DNA of 64,000 nucleotides from Mariannaea sp. PMI_226 (lineage: Eukaryota; Ascomycota; Sordariomycetes; Hypocreales; Nectriaceae). Position 1 is the stretch's first letter, and every line of letters begins with the position of its first letter. Below are positions 1 to 11,697 of the stretch, piece by piece. The position numbers were made by a program, and so were the translations under genes. The stretch is from positions 744,001 through 808,000 of the forward strand of contig JANFOG010000007.1 in the NCBI GenBank assembly GCA_024336345.1, in the 5' to 3' direction. The notes under the pieces are model-generated. The model saw only the letters and a list, made by a program, of their open reading frames with translations. It ran no database searches and was not told where the DNA came from.

Positions 1-1037
1 CAAAGAGTGATAAGATCAAACCTTTTCTGCACCCCACTGCTGACACCGATTGTTCCTTTATCTGTGCCGTTGAGCCGAAGCCAAGCAAGTCGGTCTCCTT
101 GCGCCAAGCTCACCAACGACCGATGTCCCAAGCCTGATTGAGTCAGGACGGAACGCAATCAGTCAATGACTCAGATTGAGGCAGTAAATTCTTAGAACAG
201 TTCTAGAAGGCGCATATGTGAGTATTATGGGGAAAAGAAGCTCCAGTGCATGAGCAAAAATTCCATTGAACTCTAGTCGTCCGCACGTTTTAGATTAGAG
301 CTGTAGCCTACGTTTCTCATAACATGGAGTATGCTATTTTGTTGATTACTGATTTCTATTTGTGCAGACAGCACGCAACCAGATAAGACTCGCATTTCTC
401 ATTTAATGCTTGATTCTATGACTGGGTGTCTCCAATTTCAAACGTGAGCAGCACTCTAATGAAATCCACTCGATGTCGATGCCAAACATAGCCGAGTATT
501 GGGGAATCAAGCTTCATATCGTTAATCAAATAAACATAGAGACTCTAAGTCTGTTTCTTGGTAGAAATGACTCAACATTAGGTTTGAACGATGAAAAGAA
601 CTTTGAAAGCCAGAGAGACAATCCAAAGTCTGTGTCATTCTTCATGCATTTTGTGGCGGAGTGAGTGCAGGTATCCACTGCAAGAACCGAAAACTCGCTC
701 CAGGTCAGCGCCAAGATGCACATAAAATGCAAATATTTATCATCGAAACAGCCGTCTCCATGAAAAAGAGGTTCTAGTGTGCCCTCTGCAGCTTGCAGCT
801 TGATGCCGGTATCCGCAAATGCCTTGCCGTTGTTCCGGCTTGACGTGACGCTTGGTGGGCCCGAGGGCTCCATTCGTAGACCCTACCAGTAGGTTATATC
901 GTTGTCATTGTCAATCGCCATCTTATCTGATCTTTCTTCAAGATCGTGACTCTTCATCTTATCTGATCCATTTTCCAATCCTATGATTCTTGATTGGTGT
1001 TGCGTGCCATTACAGAGCAGAGGCTTGTGTCGCAATA
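1..1037. other. 5' intergenic region, no supported gene
   Basis: No recognisable gene is seen. Open frames of about 60-115 codons exist on both strands near 473-873, but their translations resemble no family I know and they overlap each other, so they look like chance frames. The last 100 bp should hold the promoter and leader of the OPT transporter. Confidence 0.5.
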
Positions 1038-3819
1038 ATGTCGGACGAAAAACACATTGACGGTGAAAAAGGGATAACTCCTATTCCAGACATGATTGCG
1101 CCGCGACAATCTGGTAAAAGTGATCCCCAATTCTATTTGAGAACTACTACATTTCTAATGACAGAAGATAGACGACTCAAGCACTCCTAGCGCAAGGTTG
1201 TTTGCTGCAGCTGGTATCGCCACCGACGATGATCCATCTCTCCCTTGCTTGACAATCCGTATGTGGGTGATTGGTATAGGTTTTTGCCTTTTAGGAAGCG
1301 GTCTCAATACCCTCTCTACTTTCAGATTCCCGTCAATCACACTGTCCCAGTCGGCCATCCAGTTCCTCGCTTTCCCCCTCGGTAAAGCTTGGGAGCTTGT
1401 TTTCCCGAACTGGGAGTTGAATATTCTTGGGTCAAAGGTTTCTCTTAACCCAGGACCCTTTAACCACAAGGTGTGTAACGAGAGGAAATGTAATAGTTAA
1501 CTGGAGCATAAGCGGCTTACGCTAGCAATAGGAGAATATTTTAATCTATATCCTCGCCAATCTGAGCTTTTTGACACGGCTGAGCGCCGACGTCTTGACT
1601 GAACAGCGCGTCTTTTATGGGTTCAATGCGGGATGGGGCTTTGAACTCGTCATGACGCTTGCAACTATTTTATTTGGTTTCAGTTTGGCAGGGATTTTCC
1701 GATCTTTGGTCGTTGAACCACCTGGTCTTGTTTGGCCCGGTGTGCTGGGAAACACTGCGCTGAACAATGCCTTGCATCCGCGGCGACAGGAAGCTGCATC
1801 TGAGTTAGAAATCCCCTTTGGTTATGTCGTATGCTGTACAAGAAACTCGAGCTAATTATATGTGTTTTTTTTTGGTTTCTCTTAGAACTATGTGGAAGAT
1901 GTCTCGGTACCAATTCTTCATGGTGGCCTTTTCTGTGTCATTTTGTTGGTATTGGTTCCCCGACTTCATCTTCCCTGCGCTAGGATACTTCACTTTTGTT
2001 TGCTGGATTGCGCCTGATAACGCCGTGGTAAACCAAGTGTTTGGGATGAAGAGCGGTCTTGGAATTCTCCCTCTTACGTTCGACTGTGAGACTCTCGTCC
2101 ACCCTTGTACGCCTACCATTTCAAATTCGAAGCTGACCTCTTTTCTCTTCAAGGGAGTCAGATTGCCTACATAGGATCTCCGCTTGTTGTTCCGACGTGG
2201 GCGATCCTCAACATCCTGGCGTCCTTAGTATTTTGGATTTACATCGTCTCTCCTGCGATTTATTACACCAACACTTGGTTCTCCGCCTATTTGCCAATCC
2301 AGAGTAACTCCATCTACGACAACACAGGCGCGGTATATAACGTGTCTCGTGTGATTGATCGTGCCCAAGGTTTTAGCTTTAACGCGACCAAGTTCGAACA
2401 CTACTCGGAGGCAAGTTATTCAAATAGGAAGCCGTCACGAAATATCTTGACGATATAAGACGCTTACTAACAAGGGGTCAGATTTATTTGCCAGTAACGT
2501 ATGCTTTGAATACATTTGGACTAGCATTCGCTACCATCGCGTCGCTCTTCATCTGGACAGTCCTGGAAAAGCGGCATAGTTTTATGGAATTCTTTCGTTC
2601 CTCGTCTCCCGGTTCTCTGTTCGGATTCAAGACGTCTATCCCGAAAGACGTGCAGCAAGCCTATAAGCCAGTTCCCACCTGGTGGTACTGGATCTCTGGC
2701 TTGATATCCCTGGCCTTAGCCATCTTTGCCTCCGAATACTATCCTGTTCAACTGCATTACCATGGTGCTCTGTTATCAATGGCGATTTCGGCCATATTTT
2801 TTGTTCCGGTGAGTGTGCTATGGCACAATTGCCCTTCCTTCTTTATTATGTATGTTGAAACCAATGGCTCTTCTTTTACGTAGCTTGCATGGGTGTACGC
2901 AACATCCAACGTAAAGGTTCAAATCGACATCTTCTGCCGCATCGTTGCGGGATATGTGTATGAGAATAAAGTGTTGGCCAACATCTGGTTCTTCAACCTT
3001 GGGTACATATCTGGCATCAAGGGACTTGCTTTCGCGCAAGATCTCAAACTGGGAATATACTGCAATGTGAGTTTATTCCTTTCTATCTATGAGCATAACT
3101 TAATGCTAATGTGCAAAAGATACCACCAAGGAAATTGTTCTTGGTTCAAGCGGTGGGCCTTGTTGTGGGAGCAGTGAGCCAAGTCTCGGTGCTTAACTGG
3201 GCGTTAAACCACATTCCAAACATCTGCACCAAAAACGCCCCAAACGGCTTCACCTGTCCCTTCTCCCGCACCCACTTCAACACAAGTATTGTTTGGGGAG
3301 CAGTAGGCCCTCGTCATTTCTTCATGCCAGGCTCTCTATATCGACCATTGCTGTGGTTCTTCCTCTTGGGCGCTTTACTACCAGTGGTGGTGTTCATCCT
3401 GAAGCGGAGGATATTTCCCAATACAAAATGGCTTCGCAAGATTCACGTCCCAGTCTTTCTCGGAGGTCTTAATTACATCCCACCTGCGTCTGGGACTAAT
3501 TATGGAAGTTGGGCAATTGTTGGGTTGGTGTTTGGCCTGGTCATAAAGAGACTTCACAGGCATTGGTGGCAGCGACACAACTTTGTGCTCAGCTCAGCTC
3601 TAGATTGCTCGGTGGCCATTGCTAGTGTGCTCATCTTCTTTACCGTCTTCTTCACAGGCGCAGCGGATAAGTTTTCGTGGTGGGGGACTACTGTCCATCA
3701 GGTGAGAATTCAAGCCTCATCAATCACTGATAAAGTTACTAAGAGATCTCAAACAGAACACTTGCGACTGGAAGGACTGCACCTACCTACAAGTAGCCAA
3801 GGGTGAAACGTTTGGCTAG
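1038..3819 (+). CDS. OPT-family oligopeptide transporter
   Basis: Multi-pass plasma-membrane transporter of the OPT superfamily, which imports small peptides (tetra/pentapeptides, glutathione-like substrates) with protons. The spliced exons give the usual order: a short hydrophilic N-terminus, then a TDDDP...TIRMWVIGIGF segment leading into the first membrane helix, about a dozen further hydrophobic segments, and the conserved C-terminal SWWGTTVHQ-NTCDWKDCTYL-GETFG ending with TAG at 3817-3819. The last intron ends in CAG just before the Asn-Thr-Cys-Asp codons. At least seven short introns interrupt the gene (for example around 1500-1550, 1857-1885, 2410-2480, 2812-2882, 3067-3118 and 3700-3756). 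The start at 1038 is chosen because it is the only ATG before the first conserved block, but the first intron (about 1115-1164) does not join cleanly in frame by consensus sites. Family is certain; the exact N-terminus is not. Confidence 0.85.
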
Positions 3820-4620
3820 GTGACCATGTGGATAGCAACCTTATATTCACTTTGTAGTTCATTTTGGACGACATTAACATGTTGGCATCTAGACTTAAAC
3901 GCAAAGGTTATGGATCATAACAACCTCTAGCTCAAGTGCAATCGTGGCGAACGTAGAGCATACGGAGCTCCAAATCTATCCTTGGAGAGGGATCAGATTG
4001 GTAATTTCGAACGATAAGATTGTGAAAATATTGGGCCAGTCATCACAGAGCCCCTCAGACTCGTTATTTCCGTGAACTCTTGAGCTTAAACTTGGTCACC
4101 TCAAGAAATTATCCGCTCAAGGGAAGAGGACAAAAACACTAGCGATGAGTTTTCAGGTAGTAGAGTAATAGTTAATACCCATGAAAGCCATTAATCTGGC
4201 TTTGCCGTGTCTACTTTCAGCTCCGCCACAACGACCTTGGAACAGGTCGACTACACAATTTCATCCCAACTGCAGCTTGCTAATGTCTCTGCTAGTTAAC
4301 ATAACTTCACTGAGGGCCACGCAGATCAAAGGCTGTAGCAGAAAATCTCATCGTGGCGTATCTCAAGATTAAGGTACTAGTGGTGTGCTGTCTTGGTAAT
4401 TTCTATTCAAAAACATCACATTGAGAGAGCAGTATTCGAGTGCTCAAAAGGACTTTATTCAATTAGCATGTAGTAAGCTGGGCTATCTTTCACATGTTTA
4501 ATCCTGACTTTGCACTTCATACATCCGTTTTCCATTCCCCTATGACATTGCCAGATGCCGATTCGTCATTCATAATGTCGTAATCTCATTTGTGGTGAGC
4601 TTCATTGCGAAGCAACTGCT
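3820..4620. other. Intergenic region between convergent genes
   Basis: Contains the 3' ends of the OPT transporter (+) and the small Cys-rich gene (-). No frame longer than about 60 codons and no repeat or RNA gene was recognised. Confidence 0.5.
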
Positions 4621-4830
4621 TTACCAGGTGTAGCAGTTGTTGTCATTCATGGCGTTGTCTTGGTAGCAATCCTGGCAGACCTCACGCTCATACTTGCGCT
4701 TGGTTCGATAGCGGCGGCAGTGTCTGCCAGCATGTCGAGCCCAGAGGCATGGCTTGACCTCTCGGCCAGTGCGCCCGAGGACATCGCGGCAGTCCTCGCA
4801 GCGAGCGTAGTAGATGCACTCGGTGCACAT
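4621..4830 (-). CDS. Tiny cysteine-rich protein (69 aa), possible zinc-binding
   Basis: An intronless 69-residue frame starting with ATG in a near-perfect initiation context (GCCACC before the ATG) and ending TAA. Eleven of the 69 residues are Cys, arranged mainly as paired CxxC knuckles (MCTEC, RCEDC, VCQDC) with a central C...HAGRHC stretch rich in Arg and His; this looks like a small zinc ribbon or knuckle. Short Cys-pair proteins of this kind occur widely in filamentous ascomycetes without assigned function, so I name no activity. There is no signal peptide, so a cytosolic or nuclear location is more likely than secretion. A frame of 73 codons on the opposite strand is taken as its shadow. 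Confidence 0.65.
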   Translation of the reverse strand: MCTECIYYARCEDCRDVLGRTGREVKPCLWARHAGRHCRRYRTKRKYEREVCQDCYQDNAMNDNNCYTW

Positions 4831-5918
4831 GGTGGCAGCGGTTTGTTGGCTTGTGGTGTGGGTTGGTATAGATCGCGGTAAGGCTTGGTGGAGGATAGAT
4901 TAGTGATTAGTTCTCGACAGAGTTCATGTTACTGTGGCGAGAGGGACTCCTAATCGTTGAGATGCTTACCGAGATTGGCAGTTGAGTTTGTTTTGGGGAG
5001 TGAGAGTGTTAGATTTAGATCTCACTGAGATCGAGTTTGGTACAGCAAGCCTGTGAAGAAAGAAGAGGTAAAAGAACGGGAGGAGGGGGTGGGGGAGGGC
5101 TCTACTATATGCTCAAATATTGAGCAAAGGTTGCATGAATCACCCAACCTTGGTCATATTGGGATACCTAGCAATCAAGCAAACATAACCCTAGCCAGTT
5201 CGTGTATATAGGTTTTATGATTCATGCTCCTTGTCTACACTTGCTTCCATCTACACTGTTGAACTAATGTCCCATGTTCGGAAAGTTTGCATCATCAGGT
5301 GTGAATCATATTTCCTAGACATTAAATGACCATGTCAGATAGGCAGATTCAAGAGAGTTCCAAACCTTCTTGGGGCATTGTCCTCGTTTATCATTTGAAC
5401 CGACTAAAATGTAAATATCAGAGCGACTGTTAACCTCTTTACCCGAATATAGATACCACTACACAAAATTACTTGTGCCATTACGAGATACCTGTTGTAG
5501 ATGATGTATGACCGACGCCTTTGATCCGAATGGTACCCAGCCGGAACCTGACTCTAGATAATCATTATTGCCTCTATGTTATAATATACGTGGATAAATC
5601 GTGTTCAATATCGGCATCTGCTTGTTATAAATCTTGCTGTGAAAGTTCAGACTTAATCCTGAACGATCCAGATTCTCGCCACACTCAGTCCTCTCGCTAC
5701 AGTCGACCTTCAAATATGCTAGGAGAGACGATCAAAAATAAAATACCTATATTAAAGGACTTCCACTACCTAATCTCACACGTTCTTGCATTACACGGAC
5801 ATCTCTTACTATTGATGTGCAAAAGTCATGATCAGTAATCACATCAAGTACGTTCACACTTGCTTGAAGGAACATTCTAGTGGAGTGGTAGGAACAGCCA
5901 GCGACCGGGCAACGTATC
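4831..5918. other. Upstream region of the Cys-rich gene plus unassigned DNA
   Basis: 4831-5100 should be the promoter and leader of the minus-strand Cys-rich gene; it contains a purine-rich run near 5070-5100. The rest shows only short frames with no recognisable product. Confidence 0.4.
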
Positions 5919-6947
5919 TCAGTAACAGTAACGCCAGAAGTGGCGTTCTGTTTCCAGTTCATCCTCAAAATCCCCATACTGTTCGAAAATCTCGTCAACT
6001 ATCCTCAACCACCGCCGCTGAAGCCGTGAGACGAAATGGGCCTTGGTATACTCCCAGTATTCCGGATACCATCCAGAGGTTTCCCAGTCAACAATCCCGG
6101 AAATCCTCCCATTTTGCATCAGAATGTTGCACATATTCAAGTCCCCATGCGTGAACAGAATCTTGTGTCCGTTGTGATGACAAGCTGCTCCTGGCAAACC
6201 GACGCTAATGATCCTATTGAACTGCGCCTCGTTCGCGAACGGCCCAACGAAGTACGCCAGTTCCCTATGGCGTCCTAAACCCATAAGAACTCGGCTATCA
6301 TAGCACTCTTTACCAAGTGCATTGGTGATGAAATCTTTTGATGCCAGCTTCCTCGGTATATTTCCCAGCTCCCCAACGTATGTCTGTAGGTCGCGAACCA
6401 AAGTGTCCTTTTCGCTATCGGCAAGAGTATTGATGTGCATCCCTAATGGGAGGCCCGGAAGTCAGGAAGTCAAAAGGTATGAACTCTTCGAGTCCGATAC
6501 AAGATCTAATGGACGAGGAACTGGTATACGGGTATGGCGTCGTACAAGCTGCAATGCACCATACTCATTGGCCAAAGTACCCTGGTGTTCTCTACCTGCT
6601 CTCTTGAGATACAAACCAAACGGAAGTTGCTGGACCCTCATGCTAGACGATGGCCCGTACATTCGCAATCCCAACAATCCTAGATTATTGTACGCTTGTA
6701 TTCGAATAGGAGCCGGTATCAAGCGCCATGCCATGATCAAAACCGTAGCGCAATGTCTGGATAAGAAGCTCCATAATGAAGACAATGGCCAGTTGGTGAC
6801 TGTCAGTGGTTTTTTAACTCCAAGCTCCCGAGCGATGAAACACCAACGAATAGGCTTCGCAAACCGTGATAGTAATTCCAACGCGGAGACGTTCGGGATG
6901 TCAATGTTGGAAGCTGAGTGGTCTTGAAAACAACCAAGTCTGGCCAT
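5919..6947 (-). pseudogene. Aminoglycoside-phosphotransferase-like (APH fold) gene with an in-frame TGA
   Basis: Member of the fungal APH/choline-kinase-fold family, presumed small-molecule kinases of mostly unknown substrate. Read from the ATG at 6947 (MARLGCF...) to the TAG at 5919 it has 342 codons, typical of the family. N-lobe features (LKRAGREHQGTLANEYGALQL...IPVPRPLDL) precede the catalytic loop HGDLNMCN (His267, Asp269, Asn274) and the metal-binding Asp287 of IVDWE; the family's WYPEYWEYTKAH block follows. Codon 162 is TGA (6462-6464), where relatives appear to carry an Arg (TS-R-LPGL); a single CGA-to-TGA change would produce it. No splice signal would remove it and the frame is otherwise clean on both sides. 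So this is either a very young pseudogene or a readthrough candidate. The start lies only about 35 bp after the stop of the HNH-like gene on the same strand. Confidence 0.75.
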
Positions 6948-6982
6948 TGGAGTCTTGCTTAAAATCGACGGGCATGTCGGGA

Positions 6983-7897
6983 CTAAAATTTTGACGACAT
7001 GAACACTATAGTACACTTCTGTACTTGCGAATTGCTTTGCCGTAGTTCATTAGAGATGTAGAGGCCGTCATAAAGGGAGACAGAGATACCTACCTCGGAA
7101 CCCTCGCCGAACTCTAGCTTATAAAAGCCTTGGGAGAAGGCTGCCGCCGCGGATCTGCGGACAAGCCAATGGTCTCGATAGATGTTGTAGGATGCTGCGT
7201 TCGAGAGGAACCGGTCCTGCAGATCTGGGCCAACAAAAACACCGAGCATTTCATGCAAAGACTAGGGAAAGAAACAACCAGTAAGCTGGATCAGAAGTCA
7301 ATACAAACAAAAGTCAAGGGACACTGCACCTACGCCATCAAGTTGGATTTCCGACTTCAGAGGTATTGGGGTGACGACTAGTGGATCCCAGAAAGAGTTT
7401 CTCAGGCCGGTAATGCAACATTTGCCATCCCGTTTGACGATCTTGGCGGCAGCGTCTTCGTCGGATAGTTGGTGAATAGGTCCGTCATGAATGACTGCCA
7501 CTTGTCAGTACGGCATGGCACTCTTTGCAACTGTGAAGAAGAAAAGAAACGAGCGAAACGAAACGAGACGAAACTTACAAGTGGCAATCAACAATTTCCA
7601 ATCGGACAACAGGAGTGTCGGATTTAAGTGATCACTATCATCGAAGCACCTTTGAAGCATGTATCGAGCGGCTCGCTCAGGGTCTATCGAGTCTTGAAGG
7701 AAGCATTCTAGTAGCTGTCCGTCTGGATGCGGAAGATTGGCGCTGCCAACGGCGTCCAGCGCTTGGTCAAGGTTGCTCTTGTGTGCAAGTTCGAGGCTTG
7801 CCATGGCGTGTCCGGAGAATGCCGAAGCATTAGCTGGCCTCTTTGCCCAAGCACAGAGGGGCACCTTGTTTTGAATGTTATCTTGAAAGGTCTGCAA
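6983..7897 (-). CDS. Fungal HNH-like protein (RDG-CCITG...FWDPLVV family)
   Basis: Belongs to a widespread fungal family annotated as HNH nuclease domain proteins. The visible core is a VKRDGKCCITGL segment followed by RNSFWDPLVVTPI, then MLGVFVGPDLQDRFLS and the closing HWLVRRSAAAAFSQGF block. Two introns join cleanly: one about 7515-7575 (donor GTAAGT, rejoining IAT to LAVIHDGP) and one about 7266-7340 (phase 0, LDG to SLHEMLG). A third in-frame intron near 7010-7090 is possible; with or without it the frame ends at TAG 6983. The 5' end is uncertain: the frame opens at a TTG near 7897, and a CAG there may be an acceptor from an unseen upstream exon. I do not see a complete canonical HNH metal triad, so nuclease activity is an inference from the family name only. 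Confidence 0.65.
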
Positions 7898-9672
7898 GAT
7901 AGGTGCTGCTTGATTGATGATGAAGCAATGGATCGATTGATTCTGTGTTGAAAGGAGGATAAAAGCTCTGAGCTGTGTGTACCTAACTTACTAAGTAAGG
8001 TAGGGTAGGAAGGCAGGTAGTTGCGATTATGCTAGTGATGCCAGCTGTTTGGCAGCCAGGCGGACTTGTGCTTCGTGATGACAACAGGTATAGTACCTTG
8101 CCTCAGGTAGGTAGGTACCTGGGTAGGTAAGGTAATTAGAACTTGGCGTCGTCCAATTGAACCGTCCGGCGGTGCACAGCAGCGGCAGGGCACAGTGGAA
8201 CATCCCCTAAACGTTATAGTCAAGGTACCTGCAGGGTACTAATGTACTGCATGCACCTACCTTGGGGCTTGTACTCTTGAACAGGACCCATGGCTTCTCA
8301 GACGGATCTCTCAAGACAGTACGCAATGCGGATACGGATGCTTTACCAGATAGGTAGCTCTTGGTACCTTAGATAGTTGGCTTAACGAACAACTACCCAG
8401 GTGTCTGACCGTTACCTCCATCACCCATTTGGTGTACTGTAATGGTTTCCAGGGAGATGAAAGCACCAGACGAACCTGCAAGAGGGTTGACTGACCAACC
8501 CACACGTACTTGAAGGTTGAGTTTGGTGGTTGAACGGATGATAACGTCCACATTGCATCCCAGATTCCGACTGATTTCTAGTATCCGCTAAAGTGTCAGC
8601 GAAGAGGTGTGTTTGAATCGTTGAATGGGCACGCAGGTATCTAGACTAATGCAATTCGCATTATCTTGATATCACCCCGGAGTAGGAGCAAGCCTTCTCA
8701 TCTATCCTGTTTATTTTGAGAAGAGAGAAGATGAAGCTTCCTCAAAAATAGGTATGCTCGACAGCATGTGCAATTTTGGCCTGCCTGCCTCCTAAGTAGC
8801 TTATATGAAGTGTACGAACGAACTAACACAGGTATGCTAGGTATATGTGAAGATAGGTTAGCTCGTGGCTACCAACCTCTGGTTTTCTTCTCTGTTGGAT
8901 CTCTCTGGACGCTTAGGCAATTCAGTCGAATAAGACGAGGCTCATCATGAGTACTGATAACGAAAATAGCCGTCTAACTCATCCCATGCAGTCTTTCTCG
9001 GCAATGATATCTTGTCACAAGACACAGCCACACCGTTTTGCCTAGTAGCAGCTTTCGACTAACAGCGCAAGCACGATGTGTTTTTTTTTTGCCCACCCTT
9101 CAACTGCTGGTTACAGCTCGTGCACTTTCGCGAGTACCAATAATAATATTATGATGCATAGAACTGAGCTCTGCCATCCAGGAAGTCGCCCATGACATCA
9201 CTTGTGTAATCATATTACTGGTTCATCATGGGCTTATGTGAATCATAAAACAGGGCGCGAGAAGCTGAAGCTGAGTGTCGCCCGAATAACAGGCAAAAGT
9301 GTTCTTTGAACACGGTAGGTAGACATGCCCGGCTTCTGTATGGTATATAAAGTCTCCTGCAAATCCATATTACATTGGCCAGCTAGTATTGCTCGAGAAC
9401 ATCTGGAGAAACGGTCATAGATCTCACTGTTCCGTATTTCATGATTAGAGTGTCGCAGGGGAATTAAGTAAGAGCAGAGCAGAGAACCTTTATAATATTC
9501 ATTTCTATAATTACACAATAGACACACAAACCGCCTAGTTTATCACCACAGAAAATAACGTTGACGAAATGAGCACTCACCAAGGCCCAGTAATCTCTCA
9601 TCCCATCAGCGATTACCTACTTGGTAGGAAGAAGAGTCAACCCGAAGGTGTAGATGACTGCAAACGCACTAA
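7898..9672. other. Long intergenic region with GGTA-type simple repeats
   Basis: No supported gene. 7980-8140 and 8220-8260 hold many degenerate copies of GGTAGGTA/TACCT, a low-complexity motif that recurs elsewhere in the window (48893-48925, 53397-53421). 9081-9090 is a short T run. Candidate frames on both strands (for example 9243-9527 on the minus strand) have no recognisable product. Confidence 0.5.
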
Positions 9673-11697
9673 TCAACTAGTTCTTCTCTCATTCCTTTTC
9701 GCCGCATCAGATGTCTTCCACTCACCCACCGGGCCGCTTCCACTCTCAACACTGTTTCTTTCATCTTGATTCGGAGCCTGACGCGTGTTCTTATTCTCCA
9801 ACAGAATTGCTCCCACAATGATCAAAGATGTCAGAGCTAGGCCGAGTCGGAACACATCGCGCATGGCCTCGTTGTACGCCCGAAGAACTGTGGGCTTCAG
9901 GTTCGCCGGCAGTAATTGGATCAGTGCTGTCGCTCCACCCGAGGTAACCAGACTGCGATCAAATCCAGGAAGACCAGAAAGCCTCTTCAATAATTGAGCA
10001 TCCAAGACATTCTCCCCCGCGGGGACTGACACCGAGCCACCGATCAACTGGGCAAAGAAACCCAACGCAAGCGCGATGGGAACATCTTTGTCTGGTAGAA
10101 CAACCTGTGCAGCCAGCTTGGGCGTCTGGGCGGTGGCTCCCATGCCGAACCCAAACAAGACCTGATATCCAATCCATTTTCCACTGTTAGAATTGACGTC
10201 CAGTGTTGTCAGCAGTCCGGCGCCGACCGTCATGAGAACAGCTCCGAAGAGACCAGCGTGCACATAGTATCCAGTCTTCTCAACCGTAGCTCCATAAAGA
10301 ATGGACGAAACAAGCAGTCCTAGCATCAAAGGCAGGAGCTTTATACCAGATGACACGGCAGAGTCACCTCGGACAGTTTGAAACCAAATTGGGAGGAAGT
10401 ATACTTGAGGAGGGTTAGTCGTCAATTTATCAGATCGCACCGAATAGACAAGTAAGGATACAGCTATATCTTACTGAAAATATACATGCCCGCCCCGATA
10501 AAAGTCATTTCCCACACGCCTGCCCAAATGCTGCGGATTTTGAAAACGCGGCTCGGAATCATTGCTGTTTCCGGGAGAAGGATTTGGCTGATGACGAACA
10601 TGGCAAACAAGACCGACATGACGACCAACAATGCTATAATACGGGCATTATTCCACTGATGGGCATTAGTAGACGATCTGAACTCAAGACCATGAGTGCT
10701 AACTTACAGCATATGCCGAGCCTCCCCACTGAAGTGCCAACACGAGGCATATTACCGCTGGTACGAGACACAGGGTTCCTAGAGGATCCAGCCCCCTAAG
10801 CTTATCCTTCCAGGCAAGTTGAGTTGATTCTTGCTTAGGTACCTTCAGGAAGAGCGCAACAACGACCATAACTAAGCCGCCGATGGGCAGATTGATATAA
10901 AAGCACCAGCGCCATGTTACGTGCGTCGTGAATGCCCCTCCAATCATGGGGCCAAGAATGATAGTAAGCCCAAAGAAGGCTCCCAGTGCACCTTGGACAG
11001 CCGGACGCCTCTGAAGTGGAACAGAGTACACAATTGTGACAATCTATTGATATCGTATATTAGTTAGGGAAATGGTTGGTTTCATGATAGGATAGGCTCG
11101 GGGCCACGTACAGATCCGGCGAGAATGCCAGCCGCGCCGACTCCCGCAAATGCTCTCCCAATGATAAACGTGGTCGAGCAACTAGCAGCACCGCAGATTG
11201 CAGAACCAATCTCGAAAAGTAGGATGCTCACGAGGAGGACGGTCTTGGCGTGGTAAAATGTGTAGAGCTTTCCAAAGGTGAGCTGGAGAGCGCCGCATGT
11301 CATCAGATATGCGCTTCCGTACCAGCCGACATCAGGAAGTGAGTTGAATTCGTTAGTAATGGTAGGAATAGCCTGGTGAGATCATGTTTAGCTATGATTT
11401 CGGGGGAGGGTGGGATTAGCGCAGTACCGTTGTGACGATGGTTCTGTCCAAAGCTACCAGCATCATACTGAAAAGAGACGAAAGGAGTAGGAGAATGATT
11501 TTAGGAGATGTGAGCCCTTGGAACTCATCATGGACGACTTCTCCGGGACCGAGTTTATCATGCGCTCCTTCAGCATGATGAGAAGTCTCACTAGATTTGG
11601 TCAACTTCAAGCCGGAAGTCGTGGCATGATCATTGTAGATAGCTGGGTCTCGCAGTTCCATCGTTTCAGAGTTCATGGCCTGGACGATGTATGTCAC
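9673..11697 (-). CDS. MFS drug:H+ antiporter of the DHA2 (14-helix) family
   Basis: Proton-driven exporter of the plasma membrane, the family that includes fungal multidrug and toxin efflux pumps. The first exon (from 11697, or the Met at 11676) encodes a hydrophilic leader, then helix 1 with [14 protein letters not shown]. Later exons give [37 protein letters not shown] and the antiporter motif C ([14 protein letters not shown]), then [15 protein letters not shown], and a long last exon with [25 protein letters not shown] ending in a charged tail. These blocks are in the order expected of DHA2 proteins. Four introns lie near 11370-11430, 11040-11110, 10645-10705 and 10440-10475; exact sites were not all fixed. 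The nearest gene on the same strand is a nitronate monooxygenase; the substrate cannot be told from sequence. Confidence 0.88.

Noticed and set aside
526..873. Minus-strand 115-codon frame
   Set aside because: No recognisable domain, no intron context, and it overlaps a plus-strand frame; composition looks random.
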